Origin: Sphingomonas sp. 1F27F7B
Lineage (GTDB): Bacteria; Pseudomonadota; Alphaproteobacteria; Sphingomonadales; Sphingomonadaceae
Direction: 5' to 3'
Assembly: GCF_005503355.1 (NCBI RefSeq)
Contig: NZ_SCMK01000020.1
Span: forward strand, 1-64,000
DNA: 64,000 nt
The notes under the pieces were generated by a model. That model did no database searches, was not told where the DNA came from, and was given only the letters and a program-made list of their open reading frames with translations. The position numbers were made by a program, and so were the translations under genes. This document shows positions 9,099 to 18,161 of the stretch, piece by piece; within the stretch, counting starts at the first letter, position 1; every line of letters begins with the position of its first letter.

Positions 9099-9631
9099 AG
9101 GATTGGCTCCCCTGTCCCAATGATCTGGCGCCCGCAGACGAAGCCAATTTCGCCGTAACGGCTGTCGAAGCCGTCCTTGTGAGGCGTCGCCGCGAAATAG
9201 CATCCGGCCGGCACCCGTCCGGTGGCGCCAGGAGTCAGCGGCTCGCCGAAGCGTGTGAAGGGCTTCATCTGCGCGACCGGGTGACCATTCACGGCGACCG
9301 TCCGGCCGATATGGCTGATGATGTCGCCGGGCACGCCGTAGGCGATCTTCCCGAACATCTGTGGCTTCGCGCCGAAATGGCGGCGGAGGAGCTCGCCGGG
9401 CGGCGGATCGAAGAACACATAGTCGCCGCGTGCCGGCAGCTTGTGGCGCTGGATGAGAAACGCCCAATTCGGGAGCGAGTCCGTCGTGTTGATCAAAAGG
9501 GCGTGGCCATCACGCCATTCGCCGATCGCGCCGAAGCCAAGCGTCCCGGCGACGGCCACCGCCAGCATCCCCCACATGCGCGTGCGGGGACGCCAACGCA
9601 GGGCTTCCACCCTATTGGCCGCCGTTGCCAT
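9095..9631 (-). CDS. S26-family signal peptidase of the transfer system (TraF/TrhF-type)
   Basis: Membrane-bound serine peptidase of 178 residues, start ATG 9631 behind GGAGGacctg. One N-terminal membrane segment lies at about residues 19-36. The candidate nucleophile Ser52 is in TTDSLPNW and the candidate general base Lys95 in GKIAYGVPGD, fitting the S26 Ser/Lys dyad. In RP4 and R27, relatives (TraF, TrhF) process the pilin and cyclise it. F itself lacks such a gene and uses host LepB. Its place between trbI and traW suggests that it acts on the TraA pilin encoded at the start of this operon. Confidence 0.88.
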   Translation of the reverse strand: MATAANRVEALRWRPRTRMWGMLAVAVAGTLGFGAIGEWRDGHALLINTTDSLPNWAFLIQRHKLPARGDYVFFDPPPGELLRRHFGAKPQMFGKIAYGVPGDIISHIGRTVAVNGHPVAQMKPFTRFGEPLTPGATGRVPAGCYFAATPHKDGFDSRYGEIGFVCGRQIIGTGEPIL

Positions 9632-10286
9632 CAGGTCCTCCGAACGTCGAGACGGACGCACCGGGAATCTGCGGCGGGATTGGCTGGGCCGGAAAAGCCT
9701 GGCCCGCGGGCACCTGAGGGCTGGCGCCGGGGACGCCAGCCATCGGATCGATGGTTGCCCCCGGCGCCGCCAGCGGTGCTGCACGCGAGGCGGCCAGCGC
9801 CGATTGGGCAGCCGAGAGCTCCTGCATCCGCTGCAATTCCTCGACGGACATACGCTTGGGTTCGGGAACGCCCGAGGCAAAGACCGCCTTTTTCAGGCTG
9901 TCGGTGATGTCCGGCACGTTCTTGGTGAGCACGGCTTCACCGACAAGCACGATCTGGCCGTCTTGGCTCCTGCGCTGCAGTTCCTTGTCGAGCGAGGACA
10001 TGAACGCCTGCATCTCGGCGCGCACGCGGTCGGGCGGCGAGCCTGAGAAGCGCTGTGCCTCGACATAGTCGCCGACCAGCGCCGACAACCGTGCCGAAAC
10101 GATATGGTCTTGTTTCGACTGGGTCAGTGCCCGCGTCACCCACATTCCCCAGATGATCGCAGCGACGAGCAGCAACAGGATCAGCATCTGGACGCGCGTG
10201 AAGCCGCCAAAACCGACCCTGCGCTTCGCTGCTCGGGTCTCAGGCGCGGAAGGGGGAGGAAGGTCGAGTTGGGGTTGGTCAGCCAT
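9612..10286 (-). CDS. trbI: TrbI, F-type conjugation inner-membrane protein
   Basis: 224 residues, start ATG 10286 (MADQPQLDLPPPSAPETRAA). A single membrane segment lies at about residues 34-54 (VQMLILLLLVAAIIWGMW), followed by the periplasmic part with ALTQSKQDHIVSARLSALV, typical of TrbI. F TrbI has 128 residues and influences pilus outgrowth and retraction. Here a Pro/Ala/Gly-rich C-terminal tail of about 70 residues is added. It overlaps both neighbours (8 bp and 20 bp). The position after traC agrees with F (traC-trbI-traW). Confidence 0.9.
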   Translation of the reverse strand: MADQPQLDLPPPSAPETRAAKRRVGFGGFTRVQMLILLLLVAAIIWGMWVTRALTQSKQDHIVSARLSALVGDYVEAQRFSGSPPDRVRAEMQAFMSSLDKELQRRSQDGQIVLVGEAVLTKNVPDITDSLKKAVFASGVPEPKRMSVEELQRMQELSAAQSALAASRAAPLAAPGATIDPMAGVPGASPQVPAGQAFPAQPIPPQIPGASVSTFGGPDGNGGQ

Positions 10287-10638
10287 GAGGCGGAACTCCC
10301 TCATCCGCACGCTGCGGAAGGATGCGATTGGCGCGAAGAGCGACGACGGCGGTGGAAAGGATCATGTGCGCGATCGCGAACATGTTGAGGAAGGCGGCGG
10401 TGCGCGCCGGGTCCGCGGCAACGTAGCGCGTCGTGAAATTATTGAGCTGATGGACGAAACCATCGAACGAGAAGCCGCCGATCGCGAGGAAGAAGAGGCA
10501 GAAGAGGCCCCAGGTGATGAGCATCGTCGACGCGACAAAGCCGAGCCCATGCAGCAGGAAATGAAGCATGGTCTGCCATTCATGGCGCGTGAACCCGATG
10601 TATCGCCGGGCGGTGGTCGGGACCGGATGCGTCGCCAT
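10279..10638 (-). CDS. Membrane protein of unknown function between traC and trbI
   Basis: 119-residue frame starting ATG 10638, 5 bp after the traC stop and overlapping trbI by 8 bp, so it sits inside the coupled operon. Two or three hydrophobic stretches are visible: about residues 24-60 (LGFVASTMLITWGLFCLFFL) and 85-105 (FLNMFAIAHMILSTAVVAL). The N-terminus and C-terminus are polar and probably cytoplasmic. I do not recognise the family. In F no gene lies between traC and trbI. A role in the inner-membrane channel is inferred only from place and topology. Confidence 0.68.
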   Translation of the reverse strand: MATHPVPTTARRYIGFTRHEWQTMLHFLLHGLGFVASTMLITWGLFCLFFLAIGGFSFDGFVHQLNNFTTRYVAADPARTAAFLNMFAIAHMILSTAVVALRANRILPQRADEGVPPHG

Positions 10639-10643
10639 CCCTG

Positions 10644-13235
10644 CTACTCCGCCGCGATCGCGATCTCGTCCTCCGGGACGAGATTGCTGACCCACTTTTC
10701 GGGATTGTTCGGAAACGCGATCCGCTCGATCGCCTCGTCCATGCTGAGGCCCTCGGCGATCAGAGCGTCGATCGCCGCAAAAGTCTTCGGACTCGAGGAG
10801 AACAGCGCTGCGGAATAGGGGTCGAGGACCAGGCGGCCGACAGCGAGGGTGTCGGGCCCTTTGATCATGATGTCCGAATATTCGAAGCCGTTGCGCTTCA
10901 AGGATCGCAACAGCGCATCGGTGTGATCGTCCATCTCGAAGCGGTCATGCTTCTTGAAGTCTGCGATCGTCTCCGGCTTTTGCTGGAGGATCACGAACCA
11001 GTCGGAATTTTCGAGCGCCGCGACCGATCCGGCCGATTTGTAATAGTCGTTCAGCGATTGCGTCGCCGTGACCAGCGATGCGCCATATTTCCGGCAGGTA
11101 CGCGCGTAGGTCTCGATGAAATCGGCCATCGCCCCGCCGCGGAGCATCTGCCATGCTTCGTCGAGGAGTAGCGCTTTCGGGATCGAACGATCCAGCTTGC
11201 GCATCATCTGCTGCGACATGAACATGATCGCCGTCAGGACGACGCTGCGCAGCTCCTCACGGGCAGACAGATCGGAGAGCTCGAAGACCGTGAGCTGGGC
11301 CGAAAGTTCGAACGAGACCTCGCCCTGAAAGAAGCGGCCGTAGGTGCCGCCCGACGAGAAGGGCCGCATCGCGATCGCAAGGTTCGCGGCCAGCCCGTTT
11401 CCGGTTGCCTCGAGCGCCTCGATGACAAGATCGATCGAGCCGCGGCTGCCGTGCGCCTCCCAGACCTGGTTCACGGCACCGTCGATCAGCCCGCGCTCGG
11501 TGTCGTCGAGCAGGTTGATATGCCGGGACATCTGATTGATGATGGCCTTCAGCATTGCCATGCAGTCGAGGAGATAGTCCTCGTCTTCGGCGGCCTGGGC
11601 CTCGTCGATCATCGAGAAGGGATTGAGACAGAAGCCCGAGCTCATGGTGAACTCGACAAAGGCGCCGCCCTGAAGTTTGGCCGAATGCTCGAACGAACGC
11701 CCGTCGTCGATCACGACCACTCGCGCGCCGGCACCGCAGAGCGAGCCGCATAATTCCTGCAGCGCGACCGACTTGCCGGAGCCCGATTTGCCGAACACGG
11801 CGACGTTGTGATTGCCGGCGGCATTCTCGAAGGGGCTCCAGAAGAAGGGCTGTCCGCGCCGGCCGATCAGCAGCAGGTGGGGAATGCTTCCGCCGAGATA
11901 TTCCCCCTGCAGCGGCGCGAGATTTGCGGCCGTCGTCGTGAGCAGAGTGCGCATCCGCTTCATGCGCTCGAGATCCTTTGACAGGCCATTGGCCATCGTC
12001 ATGGGCATCGCGCACAACAGACCCATCACCTGCAGGTAGCGGTCATCGAGAAGATCCCAGCCCGCCGCACGGTAGACCGACTTCAGCACTCGCTCGTTGC
12101 TGTCGCCCTGCCCTTTCGGCGAGAACGACGTGACGCTGAAGAACACGCGCACGAGCTTCCTGCCCTGCCGGATCTCTTCATTGACGTGTCGCCACTCCTG
12201 CGACTGCTCGCGGAGCTGCGGCAGGAAGCGGGACGATTTGGAATCGGCCAGGCTGGTCGTTCGCATGAACTTGTAGCTGGCCTTGTTGGTCGACGCCTGC
12301 GGGTCCGGGAACTCGATGCACAGGTTGGTCGATACGGGGCATGGCATGCGCAGCTTGTCGGTAAAGATGTCGCCGATCAGCCGGGTTACGTCCCATGGCG
12401 CCCAGCGCGTGGGCAGGTTGCGCACCGAGAAGGAGCGCACATCGAACACGTCGGGGTAGATCTCCCCGATCTCCGGCGCGCCCTTCAGCGTTTTTCCGGT
12501 CGGCCGGAAGCGCTCGGTCCGCAGCAACATGCGGTCCGGCTCGATATGCAGCTCGATATCCCTTCGGATCGCCTGATCGGCGATCGGGTCGAGAGGGTTG
12601 TAGCTCACCGCATCGTCGCCAGCGGCGGTGGTCGGCGACGTGATATCGTCGATCCAGCCGATGAGCGCGACCGGGTCCATCTTGCGGGCGGATACGTTCA
12701 CCGATTGAAGAGCCGAGATCAGCCCGTCCATGAGCGATACGATCTGCTCGATCGTGATGTTTGAGGACTCCGGCGTCGAGTAGGATATCGCGACCCGATG
12801 ATGGCGAAGGCAAAACGGCGCGTCGGCTGAAAGCGAATTCCAGACGCCGTCCGTCAGGAAGTCGACCCGGTGCTTGGCCATCCGTTCGTAAACGCCGCGC
12901 GCCGAGTAGCGGGGCAGATACCATTTCGAGAGCTGCTCGCCGATGCGCGGCGACATCCATTGGTGAATCTGAAGGCAGCCGGGCGCGGGAATGCCTTCGG
13001 ACAGGAACTGCGCCAGGATCTCACCCGTCCGCTCGTCCGCGCCGACCAGCGGCGCGGCCTCGATCACGAAGCCGCGCGAGGCGCTATTGTAGAAGATACC
13101 GGTCTTCGGGTCGAAGCTTCGATAAGGGAGCCAATGCGCAAGCATCGGGACCACCAGGTCCGGCCGCTGGGTGTCCGGTCGCTTGCTGTCGCCGAAGATA
13201 CCGGACAGCAACTCATCGAGGAAGCCGCTCGCCAT
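10644..13235 (-). CDS. traC: TraC, VirB4-like ATPase of the type IV secretion system
   Basis: Cytoplasmic-face ATPase energising pilus assembly and transfer, 863 residues (F TraC 875). Walker A GKSGSGKS lies near residue 485 and Walker B ALLLDEAWQML near 690, followed by a VTATQSLNDYY stretch typical of VirB4 family proteins. The N-terminal TraC domain covers about 1-430. The start is ATG 13235, one base after the traV stop. It is the longest gene of the operon, full length, with no sign of damage. Confidence 0.96.
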   Translation of the reverse strand: MASGFLDELLSGIFGDSKRPDTQRPDLVVPMLAHWLPYRSFDPKTGIFYNSASRGFVIEAAPLVGADERTGEILAQFLSEGIPAPGCLQIHQWMSPRIGEQLSKWYLPRYSARGVYERMAKHRVDFLTDGVWNSLSADAPFCLRHHRVAISYSTPESSNITIEQIVSLMDGLISALQSVNVSARKMDPVALIGWIDDITSPTTAAGDDAVSYNPLDPIADQAIRRDIELHIEPDRMLLRTERFRPTGKTLKGAPEIGEIYPDVFDVRSFSVRNLPTRWAPWDVTRLIGDIFTDKLRMPCPVSTNLCIEFPDPQASTNKASYKFMRTTSLADSKSSRFLPQLREQSQEWRHVNEEIRQGRKLVRVFFSVTSFSPKGQGDSNERVLKSVYRAAGWDLLDDRYLQVMGLLCAMPMTMANGLSKDLERMKRMRTLLTTTAANLAPLQGEYLGGSIPHLLLIGRRGQPFFWSPFENAAGNHNVAVFGKSGSGKSVALQELCGSLCGAGARVVVIDDGRSFEHSAKLQGGAFVEFTMSSGFCLNPFSMIDEAQAAEDEDYLLDCMAMLKAIINQMSRHINLLDDTERGLIDGAVNQVWEAHGSRGSIDLVIEALEATGNGLAANLAIAMRPFSSGGTYGRFFQGEVSFELSAQLTVFELSDLSAREELRSVVLTAIMFMSQQMMRKLDRSIPKALLLDEAWQMLRGGAMADFIETYARTCRKYGASLVTATQSLNDYYKSAGSVAALENSDWFVILQQKPETIADFKKHDRFEMDDHTDALLRSLKRNGFEYSDIMIKGPDTLAVGRLVLDPYSAALFSSSPKTFAAIDALIAEGLSMDEAIERIAFPNNPEKWVSNLVPEDEIAIAAE

Positions 13236-13236
13236 C

Positions 13237-14232
13237 TCAATTTTCCTCTGGAGCAGCGGCCGGGAAGTTCGCCGCGCGCACGGTGGGCTTCGTCTTGGGC
13301 TCGGGTGTCGGCGTCGATCCGGTCAGAGCTGCTGCCTTCGCGTCGCTCGCTGCCTGAGCCGAGCGCGCCTGGTATTCGGTAGAGCCTCTCACCCGCGTGA
13401 TTGCTTCGCCGATCGCGGTCGCACTGTCTGCGCCCTCCGGCGCCGGGGCGGTCCCGGCCGAGGCTTTGTCTGCCGTTGCGAGCGGCGGCACCTTCGCTTC
13501 GATAGTCGGCGCCCCCGGCACTGCTCCCTCGACGCTGCGCGATTCCGCGCGCCTGGAGGAGACGTTAGTGGCCGGGGGCGTCGGTGTGCGGCCCGCCTTG
13601 GGGGCTAGACGGGTCGCAACATCGTCCTTGATCGCTTTGACCGGGTCGGCTGCACGGGCGCGGGCTGCCGCGACGGCCGCAGGATCGGGTAGATTGGGGT
13701 CGACGCCGCCCGTCGCTCGGCTTGCCAGTTCCGCTCGATCGACCGCTTCGGCGAGCGATTCCGGCTGCTCAGCAGCGACAATCGCATCTCGGTCCGGTAT
13801 CGCTGTTGCATTGACGAGGAATTGTTGTTGCCATTCCCCGCTTTGCACCACGGCATGGACTGCCGTCACCTCATGAAGGCGGCCACGCTCATCGATATAT
13901 GGCTGAAAGACAATGCGCAGCACGCGCTCCTGGGTACGGCGCGCATCGATCTGAGGTGCCGGCGCTTGTCCTAAAAAGGCGATGTGCGAGGATCTGGGTG
14001 CAGACTGCCTGGCCGGCCCGCTGCTGGCCGGCGATGAACGCTCGACAGTGCCCTCTCCGGTGATCATCGCGAGTGCTCGATCGTCGATCGAGGACGATGG
14101 CGCGCAGATGCCATCGGGCGCTTTACAGGAAAAACTTCCCTTCACATTGCTGCCGAACGTGGCGCACCCGCCAAGCAGGGACAGAGCGGCGATCGCGCAG
14201 CCGCGCAGCGACAGGGCGTGCCGCGCCGTCAC
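13237..14232 (-). CDS. traV: TraV, outer-membrane lipoprotein of the conjugation core complex
   Basis: Lipoprotein forming the outer part of the secretion core together with TraK and TraB. The lipobox LLGGC puts the acylated Cys at about residue 22, and a second motif, FSCKAPDGICAPS, is typical of TraV. It has 331 residues, almost twice F TraV (171). The extra C-terminal half is low-complexity Ala/Pro/Thr-rich and could span the periplasm. Start GTG 14232 overlaps the dsbC-like stop as GTGA. traC follows after one base. Confidence 0.9.
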   Translation of the reverse strand: MTARHALSLRGCAIAALSLLGGCATFGSNVKGSFSCKAPDGICAPSSSIDDRALAMITGEGTVERSSPASSGPARQSAPRSSHIAFLGQAPAPQIDARRTQERVLRIVFQPYIDERGRLHEVTAVHAVVQSGEWQQQFLVNATAIPDRDAIVAAEQPESLAEAVDRAELASRATGGVDPNLPDPAAVAAARARAADPVKAIKDDVATRLAPKAGRTPTPPATNVSSRRAESRSVEGAVPGAPTIEAKVPPLATADKASAGTAPAPEGADSATAIGEAITRVRGSTEYQARSAQAASDAKAAALTGSTPTPEPKTKPTVRAANFPAAAPEEN

Positions 14233-15107
14233 GACCGCGTCCCCTGCAGCCAGGCCTCGAGAAACTCCTTGGGCCGATATCCTTCCAGGACGGCGCCATC
14301 ACCCCGAACGATGATTGGCGTCGCATTAAGCCCATGCTCGCGCGCGAAGCGCTCGTTTGCATCGAGCCCCTTGGTGTCGCAGCTCGCCGGCGCTTTGAAT
14401 GGCTCACCGGCATAGGCGGCATGCAGCGCCTGTTCCTGGTTTTTGGAGCAATAGACGCGGTCGGCGATGTCGCGGCTACCGAGGACCGAGATCGGACGCT
14501 CGACCACCTTCACATCCATGCCGCGCAAGACGCTGGCGAGCGCCCTGCAATAACCGCAACGGAAGTCCGTGAAGATGGTGATGCTCTGTTTGGCCGACCG
14601 GTTGCCCCAGACAATGGCCCCGTCGGCCGGAAGCCCAGACAGGTTGAGCGAGACGGGGCGGACCGGCGCGGATGTCTTGCCGACACCGCGCGCCGTCGCT
14701 GCGATTTCGCCAGCCTCGCCGTCATCGGATACCGCGGCGTTCGCCTTGGCGGCCCCGCCCACCAGCATGTCCGGATTGATCTCGAGCAGCCGCGCCGCGG
14801 TCAGGTCTTGACGCGTCTCCATATCGTAGACACGACCGATGATCAGATAGCGCGCGCCATGATTGACGTAGAAGAGGTTCGCGCCCGAGGTGACTTCGCA
14901 CAGCCCGTCGATCTTATCGCAATCGAGCTTGTTGATCGGCGTCTTCGGAAGCCTGGTCTTCAGGAGCAGGCTGACCTTGGCGTCATCCTTGCCGGCGACA
15001 TCGGCTGCAAGAGCGATTCCGGCAACGCCGAGCGCGGCAGCGGCCGCTACAATCGGCGCCGGGCGAGCGAACGCGCGCAGCTTTCGCAGACGATCAATTG
15101 CGGACAT
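14229..15107 (-). CDS. dsbC: DsbC-like thiol:disulfide isomerase of the transfer operon
   Basis: Periplasmic disulfide isomerase, 292 residues, expected to fold the Cys-rich TraN, TraU and TraH. An N-terminal hydrophobic export signal lies at about 15-40 (PAPIVAAAAALGVAGIALAA). A dimerisation-type domain containing YLIIGRVYDMETRQDLT is followed by a thioredoxin fold with the active-site CGYC at about residues 183-186. The cis-Pro region NATPIIV lies near the end. Start ATG 15107 follows GGAGGGTGTCT and overlaps traB by 14 bp. Confidence 0.93.
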   Translation of the reverse strand: MSAIDRLRKLRAFARPAPIVAAAAALGVAGIALAADVAGKDDAKVSLLLKTRLPKTPINKLDCDKIDGLCEVTSGANLFYVNHGARYLIIGRVYDMETRQDLTAARLLEINPDMLVGGAAKANAAVSDDGEAGEIAATARGVGKTSAPVRPVSLNLSGLPADGAIVWGNRSAKQSITIFTDFRCGYCRALASVLRGMDVKVVERPISVLGSRDIADRVYCSKNQEQALHAAYAGEPFKAPASCDTKGLDANERFAREHGLNATPIIVRGDGAVLEGYRPKEFLEAWLQGTRS

Positions 15108-16434
15108 AGACACCCTCCAGGAAAACGATTTCGACATCGATGCCGGTCGGCATCTCGATCACGGGCTGATATTGCTCGGCCCGCTCGATCAGATATTTCG
15201 AGACGTCCTTGCCCGATTCCGCGGCACCGCCGCCGAGCGCGCGCAGGCCGACGCTGCCGAAGTTGGGCGTGCGGTTGACGCCCCCCTCCCCGTCGGTGCT
15301 GATGCTGGCGAGCGGCTGATTGAAAGCGGTGTTGAGAGCGTTGCCGCCACCACTGACCAGACCGGCCAGAAACGCCTGCATGGCAAGCGAGCCTTCCCGG
15401 CTGACCACTCGGCCGCGCACCCCTGTCTTGCCGCCAAAGGCGATGAACCCCTTGACCTCGGAGACGGCGTAGCGCCCGCCAGGCTGCGGGCACGTCATCT
15501 TTTGCAGTTTGACGTAGACCTTCTCGCTCGAGAGCTCGCCGCGGGCGGCACCGTTCACGAGGCAGCCTTCGATCTTGGTCGTTAGGAGGCGCCCGTTCTG
15601 ATAGACGGAACGGGCCGGGCCAGTGACGCGAAGCACGACCGGCAAGGGGTCGGTCTGGCTGTTGACGCCGGCGCTCGCGTCAACGCCGACTATGACCTTG
15701 GCACTGGCGAAGCTGTTGGGCGGCAGATAGTTGATGCTGTCGCTGAAGGTGGTCGTTCCCTTAGCGACGCGCGTGGCATTGCCGGCATCTGCGGTCTGGA
15801 AACTGACCAGCTTGACCTCGGCGGCGCCTCCCATCGGCATCGGGCGACCATTGGCAGACGCGTTCGGCCCATCCGGACGCTGATAGGCCTGGGTCCCGTT
15901 GGGCCCGTACATCGCGCCCGGCCCGGTCGCGGGCGCTGGCGCCGGCGTAGTTCGGGCGGAAGCCACCTGTCGGCGCAGCGCCTCATTCTCTTGCTGATAA
16001 GCCGAGAGGACGCGCGAGCCGTCCGCCCGCATCGCCTGATTTTCCCCCTTGAGCAGTTCGACCTGCTGCGAAAGCTGGTCCAGGCGTTGCTGCTGGCCGT
16101 TGACCGATTTCAGTTGATTCTCGACCGATTGCATCTGGTTTTCGGAGAGCGCCATCCACTCCTGCTGGTTGAGATTCTTGTTGACCATGTCCTTGGTCGA
16201 CACCTCGACCTTCGCGGTCCCGTCGTCGTTCGTACCGGTCGCCTTCTCGTCGCCGCCGAAGATCCAGAAGGACGATGCCACCAGGCCGACGCCGGCGACC
16301 CCGGCGAGCAGCATGCGCTGCTTTTTTCGGATGCTTTCGTTCGCGGACAGGTCGGCCGAGATGGGCGAGACGCCCTCAGTATCGCTGCCATCCAACGGCT
16401 CACGATTGCGTTTGAGGAAGTCATTCCAGGCCAT
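15094..16434 (-). CDS. traB: TraB, VirB10-like core-complex scaffold
   Basis: Inner-membrane-anchored protein bridging to the outer-membrane core (TraV, TraK), 446 residues (F TraB 475). There is a short cytoplasmic N-terminus and one membrane segment at about 36-55 (RMLLAGVAGVGLVASSFWIF). A predicted coiled coil rich in Gln and Leu covers about 88-150, then a proline-rich stretch and the C-terminal VirB10-type beta domain. GVRGRVVSREG and PAVILRVTG-like elements lie in that domain. Start ATG 16434 follows GGGAGG and sits one base after the traK stop. Confidence 0.94.
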   Translation of the reverse strand: MAWNDFLKRNREPLDGSDTEGVSPISADLSANESIRKKQRMLLAGVAGVGLVASSFWIFGGDEKATGTNDDGTAKVEVSTKDMVNKNLNQQEWMALSENQMQSVENQLKSVNGQQQRLDQLSQQVELLKGENQAMRADGSRVLSAYQQENEALRRQVASARTTPAPAPATGPGAMYGPNGTQAYQRPDGPNASANGRPMPMGGAAEVKLVSFQTADAGNATRVAKGTTTFSDSINYLPPNSFASAKVIVGVDASAGVNSQTDPLPVVLRVTGPARSVYQNGRLLTTKIEGCLVNGAARGELSSEKVYVKLQKMTCPQPGGRYAVSEVKGFIAFGGKTGVRGRVVSREGSLAMQAFLAGLVSGGGNALNTAFNQPLASISTDGEGGVNRTPNFGSVGLRALGGGAAESGKDVSKYLIERAEQYQPVIEMPTGIDVEIVFLEGVYVRN

Positions 16435-16435
16435 G

Positions 16436-17245
16436 TCACTGCCTCCCGGTTTGTGAGACGAGGTAGGCCGTGGTGACCTTCCCAGGTTCCAGCTTCGGCT
16501 CGGCGATCGACACGGCGAGCGCACTGCTCGGCGCGACCGTGCTCTCCGTCAGCGTGACGGCTTCCCCGCCGCGATTCTCTATGCGCAGCACGCGGCCGGT
16601 CAGTTCCGACCCCCGATATTCAGCGATCATCTGGACCTTGAGATTGCCGACATAGACCGGCCGCAGAGTGCGCTGGCGCATCTCGTAGCCATCGGCGACG
16701 CTGTTTGAATACATCGCCTGGATGAGGACGACCGCCGCTTCCTGCGGGCTGGTTGCAACCACCGCCTGGGGCGCCCCATTCTCCTCCACGTTGGCCTTCG
16801 CGATCGCCGGATTGGAGATGAAGAGCTGCACGGCCTGCTCGCCGGCGATCCGGCACACGATCTTGTAGACGTAGCCGCGCTTGCTGGTCGCAAAGAACGA
16901 AAGCGCCGGGCGCGCGAAGCCCTCCGGCACCGAGAGGTAGATGTCTCCCCGCACCGGTTCGTTGACGACGGAAAAGTCATCCTGCGGATTGCCGGTCGAG
17001 ATCTTCGAGACCGACGCAAACTCGTCCTCGACCAAGCTGATCCTGGTGAGATCCTTTGCCGACGCTGCGCAATCAACCTGGCTGCCGTCGGCTGCCATCA
17101 CCGTCTGGTCCGCCCAAGCCGGGGAGGTGATGAGGAAGAAGCTCACGGCGACTAGGGCAACGCCGATCATCCGGCTCACGATGCAATAATAGCGCGACAG
17201 GAAGACCGCGCCGGTCGCGGCGCTGCCGATGATGTAGACCGACAT
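16436..17245 (-). CDS. traK: TraK, VirB9-like secretin-type core component
   Basis: Periplasmic/outer-membrane core protein, 269 residues from ATG 17245 (F TraK 242). That start overlaps the traE stop as TGATG. An internal Met about 28 codons later begins the stretch MIGVALVAVSFFLITSPAWA, a clear signal peptide. The true N-terminus could therefore be there, giving a length closer to F TraK. The C-terminal part ITE-like strands and VGNLKVQMIAEYRG fit the family. traB follows after one base. Confidence 0.9.
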   Translation of the reverse strand: MSVYIIGSAATGAVFLSRYYCIVSRMIGVALVAVSFFLITSPAWADQTVMAADGSQVDCAASAKDLTRISLVEDEFASVSKISTGNPQDDFSVVNEPVRGDIYLSVPEGFARPALSFFATSKRGYVYKIVCRIAGEQAVQLFISNPAIAKANVEENGAPQAVVATSPQEAAVVLIQAMYSNSVADGYEMRQRTLRPVYVGNLKVQMIAEYRGSELTGRVLRIENRGGEAVTLTESTVAPSSALAVSIAEPKLEPGKVTTAYLVSQTGRQ

Positions 17246-17811
17246 CACTGATCCTTTTCCTTGCCGGTCGTCACCATTCCGAAGCCCACGAGCTTCAGGG
17301 ACAGTCCGGAATATTGCCAATCGAAGCGGAAGGAGCGGCGCTCGCTGGAGACGACCTTGTTGCCGACGATCGTGTGCAGGTCGCCGGTGACGGTCGACCG
17401 CAGATTCTTCGTATCCAGCTCCATAGTCTGGATGGTGAAGAACTGGGCGATCGACGAGCCGCGCTGCTCGTTGACGATCTTCATCAGGTCGGCGCGGATC
17501 TTTCCTTGCGCGCTGGGCGCGGTGATATCGAGTACCGACTTCATCCAGTATTCGAGATTCGCCGGGCTGCGATCGAGCGTCAGCACCGCGGTGTCGCGGG
17601 TGACCAGCTCGAGATACTGCCGCGAGACACCTGAAGAGTTCACGACCAACGGCGATGCCAGGATCGGTTGAAGGACAATCTCCCTGTCGCGCGTGACTGT
17701 CACAAGACCGAGGATGGCGCACAGGCTGCCAAGGACGCCGGCGACGATCACAAGCAGGTTGCGCTGCTTCAGGACCCGCTGGCTTTGAGCGTGGGTGTAG
17801 GAGATTTCCAT
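17245..17811 (-). CDS. traE: TraE, VirB5/VirB8-like pilus assembly protein
   Basis: Inner-membrane protein with 188 residues, the same length as F TraE. One N-terminal membrane helix lies at about 18-40 (NLLVIVAGVLGSLCAILGLV) and a periplasmic domain follows. The opening pattern and the phrase YLELVTRDTAVLTLDRSPANLEYW are characteristic. It overlaps traK by one base and follows traL after one base, consistent with the conserved traL-traE-traK block. Confidence 0.95.
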   Translation of the reverse strand: MEISYTHAQSQRVLKQRNLLVIVAGVLGSLCAILGLVTVTRDREIVLQPILASPLVVNSSGVSRQYLELVTRDTAVLTLDRSPANLEYWMKSVLDITAPSAQGKIRADLMKIVNEQRGSSIAQFFTIQTMELDTKNLRSTVTGDLHTIVGNKVVSSERRSFRFDWQYSGLSLKLVGFGMVTTGKEKDQ

Positions 17812-17812
17812 C

Positions 17813-18103
17813 TCAGCCCGCCATCAGCCGGAGATAGGAGGGCGGTGTGGCCTTCATGCCGGTGAAGCCGGCCGGAAGATGCCAGTAGGCCATGTGAAGC
17901 AGCCAGGAGATCGCCCGTCCTGCCTTAGCCTTCTTCAGTCCCCACCAGCCTGCGCCCGCAAGCAACATGCCAATGAGAATATGCTGAGACAGGATACCCC
18001 AGACGAATGGCAAAACCATCGCTAGGAACTCATCCAGCGTCCACAGCCCGATTAGCTCGGGATCATCCAGATGAGACGGAACGACGTACTTGTCCGCGGC
18101 CAT
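17813..18103 (-). CDS. traL: TraL, small inner-membrane pilus assembly protein
   Basis: 96 residues (F TraL 91). The N-terminal VPSHLDDPELIGLWTLDEF pattern and one or two membrane segments (about 24-70) are typical of TraL. TraL corresponds to VirB3 in Ti-type systems and works with the VirB4-like TraC. It lies 58 bp downstream of traA and one base before traE. Confidence 0.95.
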   Translation of the reverse strand: MAADKYVVPSHLDDPELIGLWTLDEFLAMVLPFVWGILSQHILIGMLLAGAGWWGLKKAKAGRAISWLLHMAYWHLPAGFTGMKATPPSYLRLMAG

Positions 18104-18161
18104 ATCACCACCCTCCCCGCAGGCCGACCGGATCTGCTATTCCGGCCGACCCTTGGACTGT

